The notes under the pieces are model-generated. The model did no database searches. It saw nothing but the letters and a program-made list of their open reading frames with translations, and was not told where the DNA came from. A DNA stretch of 64,000 bases from JBBDWJ01 sp963824095 (lineage in GTDB: Bacteria > Acidobacteriota > Terriglobia > Bryobacterales > UBA6623). Numbering within the stretch: position 1 is the stretch's first letter; each line of letters opens with the position of its first letter. Both the position numbers and the translations under genes were made by a program. This document shows positions 53,301 to 61,459 of the stretch, piece after piece. The stretch lies in contig CAWGNS010000007.1 of NCBI GenBank assembly GCA_963824095.1, positions 434,001 to 498,000 of the forward strand, in the 5' to 3' direction.

Positions 53301-53874
53301 CCGAAGTCCTCCCTTGCTCGCCTGCCCGCACGCTTTCGATGTTGCCGCGAATCTCTCGCGCGCGCAGCGCGGCTTCGGCGGCGTCGGCTTTGGGGCTGGC
53401 GACAGTGAGCATCAGGGTCGCCGTATCGCCGAAATCGCGCAGGTAGTTGATCGGTCCGGCGCCGTCGGGGAGGTCTTCGACGGCCGCCAGGCGCCCGCCG
53501 ATGTCATCGAGCACCTGACCGGTTTCCTCGAGCTCGTCGGCGAGGGAAAAGGTGATCACCGAAACGTTGGAGCGCGACGTGGACTCGATGCGGGCGACAT
53601 TGGCGTTGGATGCGAGGGTGCGCTCGATGGTTCGCGTGACCAGATCTTCGACCTTCTCCGCGCTGGCGCCGGGCCAGGGCGTCACGATCATCGCCTGTTT
53701 CGCGGGGATTTCGGGGTCTTTGCGCTGCGGCATGTGCAGGTACCCGTAAATGCCCCAGAGGACCGTACCCAGCAACAACACCCACGAGATGTGAGGATTC
53801 TCGATGCAGAAGCGCGAAAAATTGTGGACCTCTTCGATGTTTTGCCGGCCGTGGTGCGAAGCGTGGCTGCTCAT
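50302..53874 (-). CDS. RND superfamily efflux pump, inner-membrane transporter
   Basis: A 1190-residue proton-driven RND transporter (AcrB/MexB/CzcA relatives), longer than AcrB by about 140 residues. Helix 1 is at about residues 30-48, the first periplasmic loop follows (KDPEIPAKQAMIVTPWPGASAEKVEDLV), the proton-relay acidic pair occurs in helix 4 as GLLVDDPVVAGD, and a second periplasmic loop and terminal helices follow, giving about twelve helices. It works with the MFP and TolC-like proteins encoded next to it. Which compounds are exported is not evident. The start overlaps the MFP stop (ATGA-type, 4 bp). Confidence 0.93.
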   Translation of the reverse strand: MSSHASHHGRQNIEEVHNFSRFCIENPHISWVLLLGTVLWGIYGYLHMPQRKDPEIPAKQAMIVTPWPGASAEKVEDLVTRTIERTLASNANVARIESTSRSNVSVITFSLADELEETGQVLDDIGGRLAAVEDLPDGAGPINYLRDFGDTATLMLTVASPKADAAEAALRAREIRGNIESVRAGEQGRTSVVFCLPLQGDRRLPRLAALEVIDYLRSQGVARDLRVLDGPGFIGIDGKTDQPEEQFLSRLQAFLSQRYSRSEMHPDLWQPFVVRDLSQIEQRLAAVAGDKYSYRELEDFTDIMERALLGTGRSGDKQPLVAKVSRSGILSEQVYLVYSQERLAAYGMQGGTLPRIMQARNVAVSGGEFETRQKSVFVNPSGEFRSESEIGDVSVGFTPYGTPLYLRDLADTARGYETARYLNYFSWRDPQGAWQRTRAVTLNIQMGSGQQIAEFATAVDATLDDLQKRLPNDLIVARVSDQPQQVEENVELFMSSLYEAVALVVLVSLIGFWEWRSAMLMALSIPLTLLMTFGMMHVLGIDLQQVSIASLIIALGLLVDDPVVAGDAIKRELAAGKPRGIAAWLGPTRLATAILYATITNIVAYLPFLLLSGTTGQFLYSLPVVLTCSLVASRIVSMSFIPLLGYYLLRGRPERPIEERRSHGFASRYYGLGQWAIRHRWLVMAGSLGVLALGGFIGSSLKQQFFPKDLSRLAFVNIFLPEDAPFSASKEAAEEAERVVLEASAAAGRPLESVSTFVGGGAPRFWYSLAPEAQRPNYAQLVLLFENKHDTHLALPAMQDALSRRIAGARIDVRQLETGDAVGLPVAIRISGEDADTLRATAESVKKILRDIPLADRVRDNWGEDRFNLELAIDTDRANPVGITNRDVAQSSAAALSGSYVTVLREGDKQIPVVGKLRTNERAGLDDLNNLYVYSSTGGQKVPLREISSVGYSFRGEVIQRRNQFRTITVSAAPREGVLASEIMVEAKPKLDALATTLPPGYRLEIGGEAEKQQDGFMDLAVVLAISVVCIFLALTFQFKNAIKPFIVFAAVPYGAVGALLALWIMGTPFGFMGFLGVVSLVGVIVSHIIVLFDFIEEKHAEGEPFEQAVLDAGIMRLRPVMITVGATVIALFPLAAHGGPLWEPLCYAQIGGLTAATFITLLLVPVFYAICVLDLKIVKWDTSLDSDSR

Positions 53875-55055
53875 GGAATCACCTCCACCGTCTCTCCATC
53901 CGTGACCATCGTCGCGCCGGTCCGAACGACGCGCTCTCCGGTTTTCAGGCCGCTGGTCACCACCAGCCGTTCGCCGTAGGTGGGCCCGAGCGTCACGGCG
54001 CGCTCGTGCGCCACGTTGTTTTCCACGACCATCACCGCAAAGCTCGAGGCGCCGTGGCGGTCGCGGATGACGGCGCTCAAAGGAACGACCGGCTGCGGAG
54101 GAACCGTGGCGGCCGCCGCCAGCGACAACGACGCAATCATGCCGGGGCGCAGTGTCTTTTTCTCGTTGCGCAGCGTGACTTCCACCTGATACAGACGCGT
54201 ATCCTGGTCGGCAACGGCGGCAATGGCACTCACCTTGCCGTCGAAGCGCTGATCCGGCAGGGCTTCGATGGTGATCGAGACCGGCGTGCCCGGCTTCATC
54301 TGCACCGCAACCGAGTCGGGAACGCCGAACGTGGCCTTGACGTTTTCAATGTCGGCGAGCGTGTAGGCCTGCAGCCCGGCCGAGACGAGCATGCCGAGCT
54401 CGACATTCCTTTGCACTACCGACGCGGTGAAGGGCGCAACCAGCGCCGTATCCCGGTGCGCCAACCGCGCCGAGGCCAAGGCCGCGTCGGCGGTGCGGAT
54501 TTGCGCCGTGGCGGCGTCCAACTGCGCCTGAGCGGCGTCGACGCTGCCGCGCGCGGAATCGTACTGCGCCTGCGCCGAATCAAAGTCCGGCCGCGTAATG
54601 CTCTGGCTGGCAAGCAAGGTCTTGGCCCGCTGCAGGTCCGACTCGGCCTTGGTGAATGCGGCGCGGGCCTGGGTGAGCTGGCCGCGCGCCGCCTTTTCGC
54701 TTTCACGAGCGCTGTCGGCGTTGCCCTGAGCCTGGTCGATCTGGATCTGGTAGTCCTCTTCGCGCAGGCGCGCCAGCACGGTTCCCGCCGGCACGGTGTC
54801 GCCGGGCTCCAGGGCCCGGACGCGGCCGTCGGCGCCGCTCGTTTGCTTGAGGCCTTGAACATATCCGGACACACGAAACGCCAGCGTTACCTGTCGTCCG
54901 GGCAAGATCGAAGCCGAATAGCGCTCCATCAGCGCCGGCTCGAACATTTCTACAGCGGCAACGCGAACGGGTGTCACCGTCGGTTCCACGGCCGCTGCCT
55001 CCCGCGAGCAGGACGCCAGCGGCGCGAGCAGCAAGATCAGAATCCAGGATTTCAT
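53871..55055 (-). CDS. RND efflux membrane fusion protein, lipoprotein
   Basis: Periplasmic adaptor of 394 residues joining pump and channel. It has a lipoprotein signal with lipobox LASC (residues 13-16), a barrel-sandwich/lipoyl half-motif (YVQGLKQTSGADGRV ... DTVPAGTVLARL), an alpha-hairpin (about 95-185, AAQAQLDAATAQIRTADAAL) and the second lipoyl half (ALVAPFTASVVQRNVELGMLVSAG). Order and length fit the HlyD/AcrA family. Overlaps neighbours on both sides by 4 bp. Confidence 0.93.
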   Translation of the reverse strand: MKSWILILLLAPLASCSREAAAVEPTVTPVRVAAVEMFEPALMERYSASILPGRQVTLAFRVSGYVQGLKQTSGADGRVRALEPGDTVPAGTVLARLREEDYQIQIDQAQGNADSARESEKAARGQLTQARAAFTKAESDLQRAKTLLASQSITRPDFDSAQAQYDSARGSVDAAQAQLDAATAQIRTADAALASARLAHRDTALVAPFTASVVQRNVELGMLVSAGLQAYTLADIENVKATFGVPDSVAVQMKPGTPVSITIEALPDQRFDGKVSAIAAVADQDTRLYQVEVTLRNEKKTLRPGMIASLSLAAAATVPPQPVVPLSAVIRDRHGASSFAVMVVENNVAHERAVTLGPTYGERLVVTSGLKTGERVVRTGATMVTDGETVEVIP

Positions 55056-56380
55056 CGGTCTTCTCCCACGGCGCGCTCAAAGTCGGCGCGCGCATCCCAA
55101 AACGCGAGCAGAGCCCGCTCGTAGCTGGTATTGCCCTCTTCCACGGTTGTCTGCGCCTGCAGAACGTCCTTAAGGAGCACCGCGTCGGCTGTGTATTTGT
55201 TCTTGGCCACGCGCAGGTTCTCCATGGCGGTCTCCTGCTTCAGGCGCGCCACGCGAAGCTGCATCCGGTTCTGCTGCAGTTGGCGGTACTTGTCGTTGAC
55301 GTCGATGAGCACCAGGCTCTCGGCGTCGGCGGTCGCGTTCTCGGCCTGCTCGACGACGTGGCGCTTCTCGGAAACTCCCGCTTCTTGCGGCCCCAATCGA
55401 AGGGCTCCCACGACAAGCTCAGGCCGACGCTCTGCGACTGCGTTGGCAGGAAACTGCTGAAGTTCAGCAAGGCGATGCTGTTGAACTCGATCGGCCAGAT
55501 CGGGGATGTACTCGGCCTTCTTGGCTTTCATGTCCCATTCGGCCTGGGTATGACGGAGACGCGCCTGCCGGATCTCGGGCCGGTGCTCGAGTGCCGAGCG
55601 ATGCGCTTCGGAGAGGTCGACGTCCATTTCGGCGGCCAGAGCCACCGGCTCGAGATCGAAGTCGGTCCGCACATCACGGCCTAGCAGTTGATTGAGCTGC
55701 TCCTTGCCCGATGCCAGGCGATTCTCGAGGGTCAACTCGTTCTGGTCGGTTTCGGCGATACGGGTCTGGATGTCGAGCAGGTCCCCTTTCAGCGCGGTCT
55801 GTTGCTCGACGTACTGCGTGGTGAGCCGCTCGATTTCCTGATAGAGCTTCAATGTCTCGCGCAGGCTTCGCAGCAGGGCCTGGGTCTGCTGCAGGTCGTA
55901 ATAGAGGCGTTTGACGTCGCGAACGACCTTATGGCGTTCGGCGCGGGTCTCCTCGCGGGCGACCTCGGCGCCGGTTTTCAGGGCTTCGATGTTGCGGCGG
56001 ATGCGGACGAGGCTGGTGAGCGGTTGCGTCACGCGGCTGAAAACGAATCCTGTGGGTCGTAGCGGTGTCGAGATATTGGTGTCTTCCGCCGGAACCGGAC
56101 CGATCTCATCGAAGGTTCCCAGAACGCCTTTTTCGAAGGTGAAGTCGATCGGAGTCAACTGCTGCGACCCGAGCACGTAGAGATTGAAACTGGGGAACTG
56201 CCTCGTCCTCGCGGCATCTACCTGGTCTTCGGCCCTGGCGATGTCCAGTGATGAATTCTCGAGACTGCGATTGTGATCGAGGGCAAGCTGCACCGCCTGA
56301 TCGAGGGTCAGGGATTCGGCGGCAAATGACGTGGCCGCCAATGTCAGAGCGAAGAACAGCGTTGTGAGCAGGGGCATCAT
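55052..56380 (-). CDS. TolC-type outer-membrane efflux channel with compensated frameshift
   Basis: The 442-residue product has a signal peptide (about residues 1-21) and two TolC/OEP repeats (LTLDQAVQLALDHNRSLENS ... ; ALEHRPEIRQARLRHTQAEWD). Between about 55376 and 55492 the main frame reads an unnatural Arg/Gln/Ala-rich segment, while another frame there gives the expected TolC strand IEFNSIALLNFSSFLPTQSQ and SVGLSLSWEPFDWGRKKRE. One extra base near 55492 and one missing base near 55375 would explain this; they cancel, so the open frame survives. The strand it destroys is part of the channel, so either the protein is damaged or these are sequence errors. Starts by ATGA overlap with the regulator-like gene. 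Confidence 0.85.
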   Translation of the reverse strand: MMPLLTTLFFALTLAATSFAAESLTLDQAVQLALDHNRSLENSSLDIARAEDQVDAARTRQFPSFNLYVLGSQQLTPIDFTFEKGVLGTFDEIGPVPAEDTNISTPLRPTGFVFSRVTQPLTSLVRIRRNIEALKTGAEVAREETRAERHKVVRDVKRLYYDLQQTQALLRSLRETLKLYQEIERLTTQYVEQQTALKGDLLDIQTRIAETDQNELTLENRLASGKEQLNQLLGRDVRTDFDLEPVALAAEMDVDLSEAHRSALEHRPEIRQARLRHTQAEWDMKAKKAEYIPDLADRVQQHRLAELQQFPANAVAERRPELVVGALRLGPQEAGVSEKRHVVEQAENATADAESLVLIDVNDKYRQLQQNRMQLRVARLKQETAMENLRVAKNKYTADAVLLKDVLQAQTTVEEGNTSYERALLAFWDARADFERAVGEDR

Positions 56381-57045
56381 ACGACCTCCTGGCCGACGCC
56401 AGCCTGGACGTGCGTTGATGGCATGTATCGCTGCGCCGCCGGCTCGAGCTGAATCGGCGGCATCCCACTCACCTCGAAGTAGAATTCGTGCGCCCAGGTC
56501 TGAACATCCGCAGAGACCGGAGCGAGTAGAGTGAGCACGCGAAACGCACCGTCGGACTTCGACACGCTATCGTCGTGAGCCTGCTGCAGCAGAGCGCGGC
56601 CGTACATCGCACCGCGTGGCGCGGCGGACAATACCTCGAAGGGCAGCACGGCAACGCGAAGGGGAAGGCTGCCCGCCGGCACCGCCCGGCTCTGCTGCGA
56701 AGACACCGCAAGAAATACCGGCGCATAGCCGCCCTTAGGGACGTCGATGAGCACCTGGTCCACGGGCCGGGGATGCGAGTGGCGGTAGTATTCGAGCAGT
56801 TTCAGGCGCAGCCGGCGGGCGTCGTTGCGCACGATCGGGTCGATTGCGGGCTCGAAATCCGGGCCGCGATCGAAGACCGCTATGCCGATGGCGTATTCGC
56901 AGAGCTGATCAGCACGCCCAACCAGGGTCTCCTCGACGATGAACTCGAGGAACCGCTTCATCCTGCCGGAACGCGCGAAGGGTTCACTGGCAAGGATTCG
57001 TCCAAGCTGCGCTCGGACTGCCTGGGGGGTGATTGGGGTATCCAT
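56377..57045 (-). CDS. regulator-like protein with acidobacterial N-terminal domain
   Basis: A 222-residue protein, first in the efflux operon. The N-terminal 90 residues (ILASEPFARSGRMKRFLEFI ... DQLCEYAIGIAVFDRGPDF ... DPIVRNDARRLRLKLLEYY) form a domain often found in acidobacterial and planctomycete proteins ahead of TolB-, TPR- or adenylate-cyclase-like parts. The rest (VLIDVPKGGYAPVFL ... LPLRVAVLPFEVLSA) resembles the start of those following modules but is short. No membrane helix is visible. The ATG at 57045 has GGAAGGAGCACAAGGA upstream; extension to 57114 is rejected. A role controlling the pump is inferred from the operon only. Confidence 0.65.
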   Translation of the reverse strand: MDTPITPQAVRAQLGRILASEPFARSGRMKRFLEFIVEETLVGRADQLCEYAIGIAVFDRGPDFEPAIDPIVRNDARRLRLKLLEYYRHSHPRPVDQVLIDVPKGGYAPVFLAVSSQQSRAVPAGSLPLRVAVLPFEVLSAAPRGAMYGRALLQQAHDDSVSKSDGAFRVLTLLAPVSADVQTWAHEFYFEVSGMPPIQLEPAAQRYMPSTHVQAGVGQEVV

Positions 57046-57323
57046 TCCTTGTGCTCCTTCCTTTTCCTCACGCTTTCGATCGCTTGCATGGTGATGCGCA
57101 AATTCGCAGGGCACCCTATCATCGGCTTCGAACTCGACGGCTGTTTCGGTGTTGCCGGAACGTTGGTTTGCCGGGACCGGGCGGGGCAGGGCTTTCTTTC
57201 AGGGCCGTTTGCGACCGTTCCCGAAACACCCCTTAGGGAAGGCTAAGTGCCTATTTTTCAGGCCTGTTGAGCAGTGAAAAAATTCGATCGAAGAGCTTTT
57301 TGGCATCCGGCAGCTCTGATACG

Positions 57324-57905
57324 ATGGCCAGTATTGTGGCCCTGGAAGTAACCCAGTTGCTGACGGCCTGGAGCGAAGGCAACCAGGCGGCCTTGGACGA
57401 ACTGATCCCGCTGGTCTACCAGGACCTGCACCAGCGGGCGCGGAACTATCTGCGCCACGAACGTCCGGACCATACCCTGCAACCGACGGCCTTGATCCAC
57501 GAAGCCTACATGCGGCTGGCGAGCGACAGCCCGCCGGAATGGAACAGCCGGGCGCATTTCTTCGCCGTCGCCTCCCGTGTGATGAGGCAGATCCTGGTGG
57601 ACCACGCGCGGCGTCACCGTGCGGGCAAGCGCGGCAGCGGTATGGCCGAGGTGAGCCTCGAAGAGGCGCTGGTGCCGGCGCGCTCGGAAAACGCGGACGT
57701 GCTGGCGCTCGACGACGCGTTGACCAAGCTGGCTGCGTTCGACGAGCGAAAATGCCGCATCGTGGAGATGCGCTACTTCGGGGGCTGCACCGTCGAAGAA
57801 ACCGCGGAAGCGCTGGGGATCGCCGGCATCACCGTGATGCGGGACATGCGCGTCGCCGAGGCCTGGCTGCGCCGGGCGATGCGAGGCGAAGATCCGGCGG
57901 CATGA
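57324..57905 (+). CDS. ECF-like sigma factor (Sig-70_X6/TIGR02999 type)
   Basis: A 193-residue sigma factor with ALDELIPLVYQDLHQRARNYLRHERPDHTLQPTALIHEAYMRL (region 2), FFAVASRVMRQILVDHARRHRAGKR and a C-terminal helix-turn-helix region 4 (GCTVEETAEALGIAGITVMRDMRVAEAWLRR). The pattern is the ECF subgroup common in acidobacteria and planctomycetes, usually next to a Ser/Thr kinase gene. Here the kinase begins 6 bp after the stop. The kinase may phosphorylate and activate this sigma factor, as reported for some such pairs; for this one it is inference. The ATG at 57324 is preferred to longer starts. Confidence 0.88.
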   Translation: MASIVALEVTQLLTAWSEGNQAALDELIPLVYQDLHQRARNYLRHERPDHTLQPTALIHEAYMRLASDSPPEWNSRAHFFAVASRVMRQILVDHARRHRAGKRGSGMAEVSLEEALVPARSENADVLALDDALTKLAAFDERKCRIVEMRYFGGCTVEETAEALGIAGITVMRDMRVAEAWLRRAMRGEDPAA

Positions 57906-57911
57906 AATCCG

Positions 57912-60731
57912 ATGACCGACGAGCGCTGGCGCCAGATCGAGATGCTGTTCGCGCAGGCCGTGGAGTGTCCCCCGCGCGAGCGGCTCGTGTTCCTCGATCA
58001 GGTCTGCGGCGCGGACCTGGAACTCCGCCACGAGCTGGAATCGCTGCTCTCTTGTGACGCTCCCGACCAGCGCCTCGTCGAGATGCCCGACGGCATCGCT
58101 GCCAGCCTCTCCGACGATTCCGAATCAGACCCCGACATGGCGGGCCGCCGCATCGGCCCTTACCGGCTCACCCGCCTGATCGGCCACGGCGGCATGGGCG
58201 CGGTCTATCTCGGCGTCCGTGACGACGATCAATACCAGAAACAGGTGGCTATCAAGCTGCTCAAGCGCGGCATGGACACCGCTTTCATGCTGAGCCGCTT
58301 CCGGCAGGAGCGGCAGATCCTCGCCAATCTCGAACACCCCTTCATCGCGCGGCTTATGGATGGCGGCGCGACCGACGACGGCCTGCCGTATTTCGTGATG
58401 GAGTACGTCGACGGCGTCCCGATCACGAAATATTGCGTCCGCAAGAATCTTTCCGTTCCTGAGCGCCTGCGGTTGTTTCGGCTGGTCTGCGAAGCCGTGC
58501 AGCATGCCCACCAGAACCTGGTGGTCCATCGCGACCTTAAACCCAGCAATATCCTGACGACGAAAGAAGGCGTGCCGAAGTTGCTGGATTTCGGCATTGC
58601 CAAGGTCGTCGATCCGAATGTTGCGGGGGACGCCACCGCAACCCGGCGCGAATTCCAGATGATGACGCCCGACTATGCCAGCCCGGAGCAGGTGAGGGGA
58701 TTTCCGATCAGCACGGCCAGCGATACCTACTCGCTAGGCACGGTTCTCTACGAGCTGCTCGCGGGGGTACGCCCGTACCGTTTTCAGTTGGGCGTGTTCG
58801 CGGAGATCGAGAGAACCGTCTGCGAGGTGGAGCCCGAGAAGCCCAGCCTGGCGGCCGCCCGCAACGAGGAACTCCCGCCGATCGTTCGCGGGCAGTTGAA
58901 ACGCCAGCTCTCCGGCGACCTGGACAACATTGTTCTCACCGCCATGCACAAGGAGCCGCAGCGCCGCTATGCGTCGGCGGCAGAGTTTTCCGAAGACCTG
59001 CGGCGGCATCTGGAAGGTTTGCCGATCGTCGCGCGCGTGGATCGCTGGACCTATCGCGCCGGCAAGTTCATTCGCCGCAACCGGCTTGCCGTCGGCGCGG
59101 CGGTGTTGGTGGCCGCGAGCCTGGTGGGCGGCATCATTACCACTACCATCCAGGCGCGCCGCGCCGAACGGCGATTTGAACTCGGCCGGCAGCTCGCCAA
59201 TTCTGTGTTGTTCGACATTCACGATCGGATTCAACCGCTGCCCGGGTCGATCTCCGCGCGGCTGGCCATGGTTCAAACCGTGGTCGCGTATCTGGATAGC
59301 CTCGCGGAGGATTCCGGCGGCGATCCCGGACTGGATCTGGAGATGGCGCAGGCCTACGTTCGGGTAGCGTCCCTGGAAGGACACCCCTTTCGCCCCAACC
59401 TCGGGCAAACCGTCGTCGCGCTCGGTCATTACAAGAAGGCGATCGCGATCTTCGAGCGGCTTGCCGGTCTTGCGGAGACACGCGACAAAGCGACCCGAGG
59501 CGCGGTCGGCGCCCATCAGGAGGCAGCCTCGGTGGAGGTCGTGCTCGGGCACCCGTCGTCCGCGGAATTCCACCTCCAAAGAGCAGTCACCCTGGCGGCA
59601 GATGCGCCCGCGCACGGCGTGGTCTTCGAACCTCGTCACCTGGCAGCGCTCTATGAAAACCTCGGTTCGCTGGCCTCCGACCGCGGAGATACCGAAGCCG
59701 AATTGGCCAATATGTCGAAGGCGGTCGAACAGAGCCAGAAATGGGCTGATGCCGACCAGAGTTCCGATGCTCTGCTCTCACTACGGAACTCGAATAGTCA
59801 ACTGGCCAAGGCCCAGGCTCACGCCGGCGACCTCTATGGTGCCCGCGACAGCTTCCGGCTGGCGCTCCAGGTGGCGGATCAACTCAAGAGCCGGTCCGAC
59901 CCTGAGTACAAGCTGATCGAGGGCGTGGTGGGGATTCACCACCTGTTTGGTGATCTGCTCGGAGCGACCGATGACGCCAACCTGGGTGAGCCGGCGGAGG
60001 CGCTGTCTCACTACCGGGCTGCCGCCGACGTCGGGGAGAAGCTGGTCGCCCGAGACGCCAATGACGTGAATCCGCGCAGAAACCTAGCGGGTTCTTACCG
60101 CCGGATTGGCCTGGTTCTGCTCGCCGACCGTCCGGCGGAGGCGCTCGAGTCTTACCAAAAAGCTGTGGCCATCTCGACGGCGATCAATGCCTTGGAGCCG
60201 CGCAATATCCACTACCGCAGCGCGCTGGCGGATGGGCTTCTCGGCTTGGGCCAGGCTTTGTTCCGGCTGGGAAGAAGGCCGGAGGCGCTCGAAAAACTGG
60301 GCCAGGCCCTCGAACTGCAGAAATCCATCGAAGCGGCGGCGCCCGGGCAGCTCTGGCTGTTGCGGAGCACCAGCCGGACGTACCTGGCGATCGGCAACGT
60401 GTTGCTGGACCAGGGAAATACCGAGCAGGCACTGGCGAATTATCGCGAGGGCCTGGGCTACGCGGAACGGTCTTTTCAGCATTACGCGTCCAGCCTGTCG
60501 ATGGCCCTCGATCGCGGCGAGCTTCTCGAGGCAATGGGGGCTTACTATCTGGCGCTGGCCGCGCGGCCCGGCGCCAGCAATAGCCGCCGCGCCGCATGGC
60601 GAGCGGAAGCTCGTTCCTCGTATGAAAAGAGCCTTGCGATCTGGCAGGACTGGAATGCCCGCAAAGTGGCTATTCCCTATGCGGAACGGCGCCTGAACCG
60701 GACGCAGTCCATCCTTTCCTCCATCCCCTAG
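57912..60731 (+). CDS. Ser/Thr protein kinase with transmembrane segment and TPR-like C-terminal region
   Basis: A 939-residue PknB-type kinase. The kinase domain (about residues 83-370) has all key motifs: glycine loop GHGGMGAVYLG, VAIK, HRDLKPSN (catalytic Asp) and DFGIAK, then PDYASPEQVRG. One membrane helix follows at about 395-415 (AVGAAVLVAASLVGGIITTTI), then roughly 500 residues of helical TPR-like repeats (AEALESYQKAVAISTAINAL, EALEKLGQALELQ), probably outside the cytoplasm. The first 80 residues resemble the helical lead found in these kinases. Co-transcribed with the sigma factor. Confidence 0.93.
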   Translation: MTDERWRQIEMLFAQAVECPPRERLVFLDQVCGADLELRHELESLLSCDAPDQRLVEMPDGIAASLSDDSESDPDMAGRRIGPYRLTRLIGHGGMGAVYLGVRDDDQYQKQVAIKLLKRGMDTAFMLSRFRQERQILANLEHPFIARLMDGGATDDGLPYFVMEYVDGVPITKYCVRKNLSVPERLRLFRLVCEAVQHAHQNLVVHRDLKPSNILTTKEGVPKLLDFGIAKVVDPNVAGDATATRREFQMMTPDYASPEQVRGFPISTASDTYSLGTVLYELLAGVRPYRFQLGVFAEIERTVCEVEPEKPSLAAARNEELPPIVRGQLKRQLSGDLDNIVLTAMHKEPQRRYASAAEFSEDLRRHLEGLPIVARVDRWTYRAGKFIRRNRLAVGAAVLVAASLVGGIITTTIQARRAERRFELGRQLANSVLFDIHDRIQPLPGSISARLAMVQTVVAYLDSLAEDSGGDPGLDLEMAQAYVRVASLEGHPFRPNLGQTVVALGHYKKAIAIFERLAGLAETRDKATRGAVGAHQEAASVEVVLGHPSSAEFHLQRAVTLAADAPAHGVVFEPRHLAALYENLGSLASDRGDTEAELANMSKAVEQSQKWADADQSSDALLSLRNSNSQLAKAQAHAGDLYGARDSFRLALQVADQLKSRSDPEYKLIEGVVGIHHLFGDLLGATDDANLGEPAEALSHYRAAADVGEKLVARDANDVNPRRNLAGSYRRIGLVLLADRPAEALESYQKAVAISTAINALEPRNIHYRSALADGLLGLGQALFRLGRRPEALEKLGQALELQKSIEAAAPGQLWLLRSTSRTYLAIGNVLLDQGNTEQALANYREGLGYAERSFQHYASSLSMALDRGELLEAMGAYYLALAARPGASNSRRAAWRAEARSSYEKSLAIWQDWNARKVAIPYAERRLNRTQSILSSIP

Positions 60732-60811
60732 GTCAGCCTCGCCGCTCCCCCGATTCCCACGCAAGAACCCGAATGATAGCTTTCGCCGGGATCCTGCGCA
60801 TTCCCTAGCGT

Positions 60812-61384
60812 ATGGGAACCGGATGGAACGGGTTCGACCTGCCAGCGTGCCTCGAAGCGGCAGCCGCCATCGAAGCCGACCTGGCGCAACTGACCAGCGC
60901 GTTGACCGAGGCGCAGTTTCACGCGCCAACGCGAACCGGCGGCTGGTCGGTGGGCTATTGCATCGAGCATCTGGTGCTGACCGGGTACGCCTTTCTTCCG
61001 AAGTGGGACCTGGTGCTGCAACAAGCAGCCGTCCGGGAAGGCAACGGACAGCGGTCAACTCGATACGAGTGGTGGCAGCGCAAGCTTCTCGAATACATGG
61101 AGAACCCCTCCCGGCTGAAGCTGAAAACCGCGCCGGCGTTCGTACCGTGCGCGCGCCATGCGATCGACGATACGGTCGGCCGGTTTTGCGGCATGCACCA
61201 GGAGCTGACACGGAGGGTTGACCGCTGCCGCGGGCTGGACGTGAGCCGGATCAAGGTGCAGTCCCCGTTTGTCTCGTGGATTCGCTATGCGCTGGGCTTT
61301 TCGTTCGATCTCGCCCTGGCGCATGAACGGCGGCATCTGCGACAGGCATGGTGCGTACGGCGGCAATTGCTGGAGGAGTCCTAG
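60812..61384 (+). CDS. DinB-like protein
   Basis: A 190-residue DinB_2-like protein: TRTGGWSVGYCIEHLVLTGYAFLP carries the first His, and LGFSFDLALAHERRHLRQAW contains a further His pair, matching the metal triad of the DinB/YfiT superfamily. About 80 bp after the kinase stop codon on the same strand, so it may belong to that transcript. Function unknown; distinct from the DinB gene at 46041 in sequence and in composition. Confidence 0.75.
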   Translation: MGTGWNGFDLPACLEAAAAIEADLAQLTSALTEAQFHAPTRTGGWSVGYCIEHLVLTGYAFLPKWDLVLQQAAVREGNGQRSTRYEWWQRKLLEYMENPSRLKLKTAPAFVPCARHAIDDTVGRFCGMHQELTRRVDRCRGLDVSRIKVQSPFVSWIRYALGFSFDLALAHERRHLRQAWCVRRQLLEES

Positions 61385-61459
61385 ACCGGACCCGGGACCG
61401 GAGACTCATACCGTATGAGACTTCGATTCAAGATTCCATGCGGACAGACTGAGGTGGTC

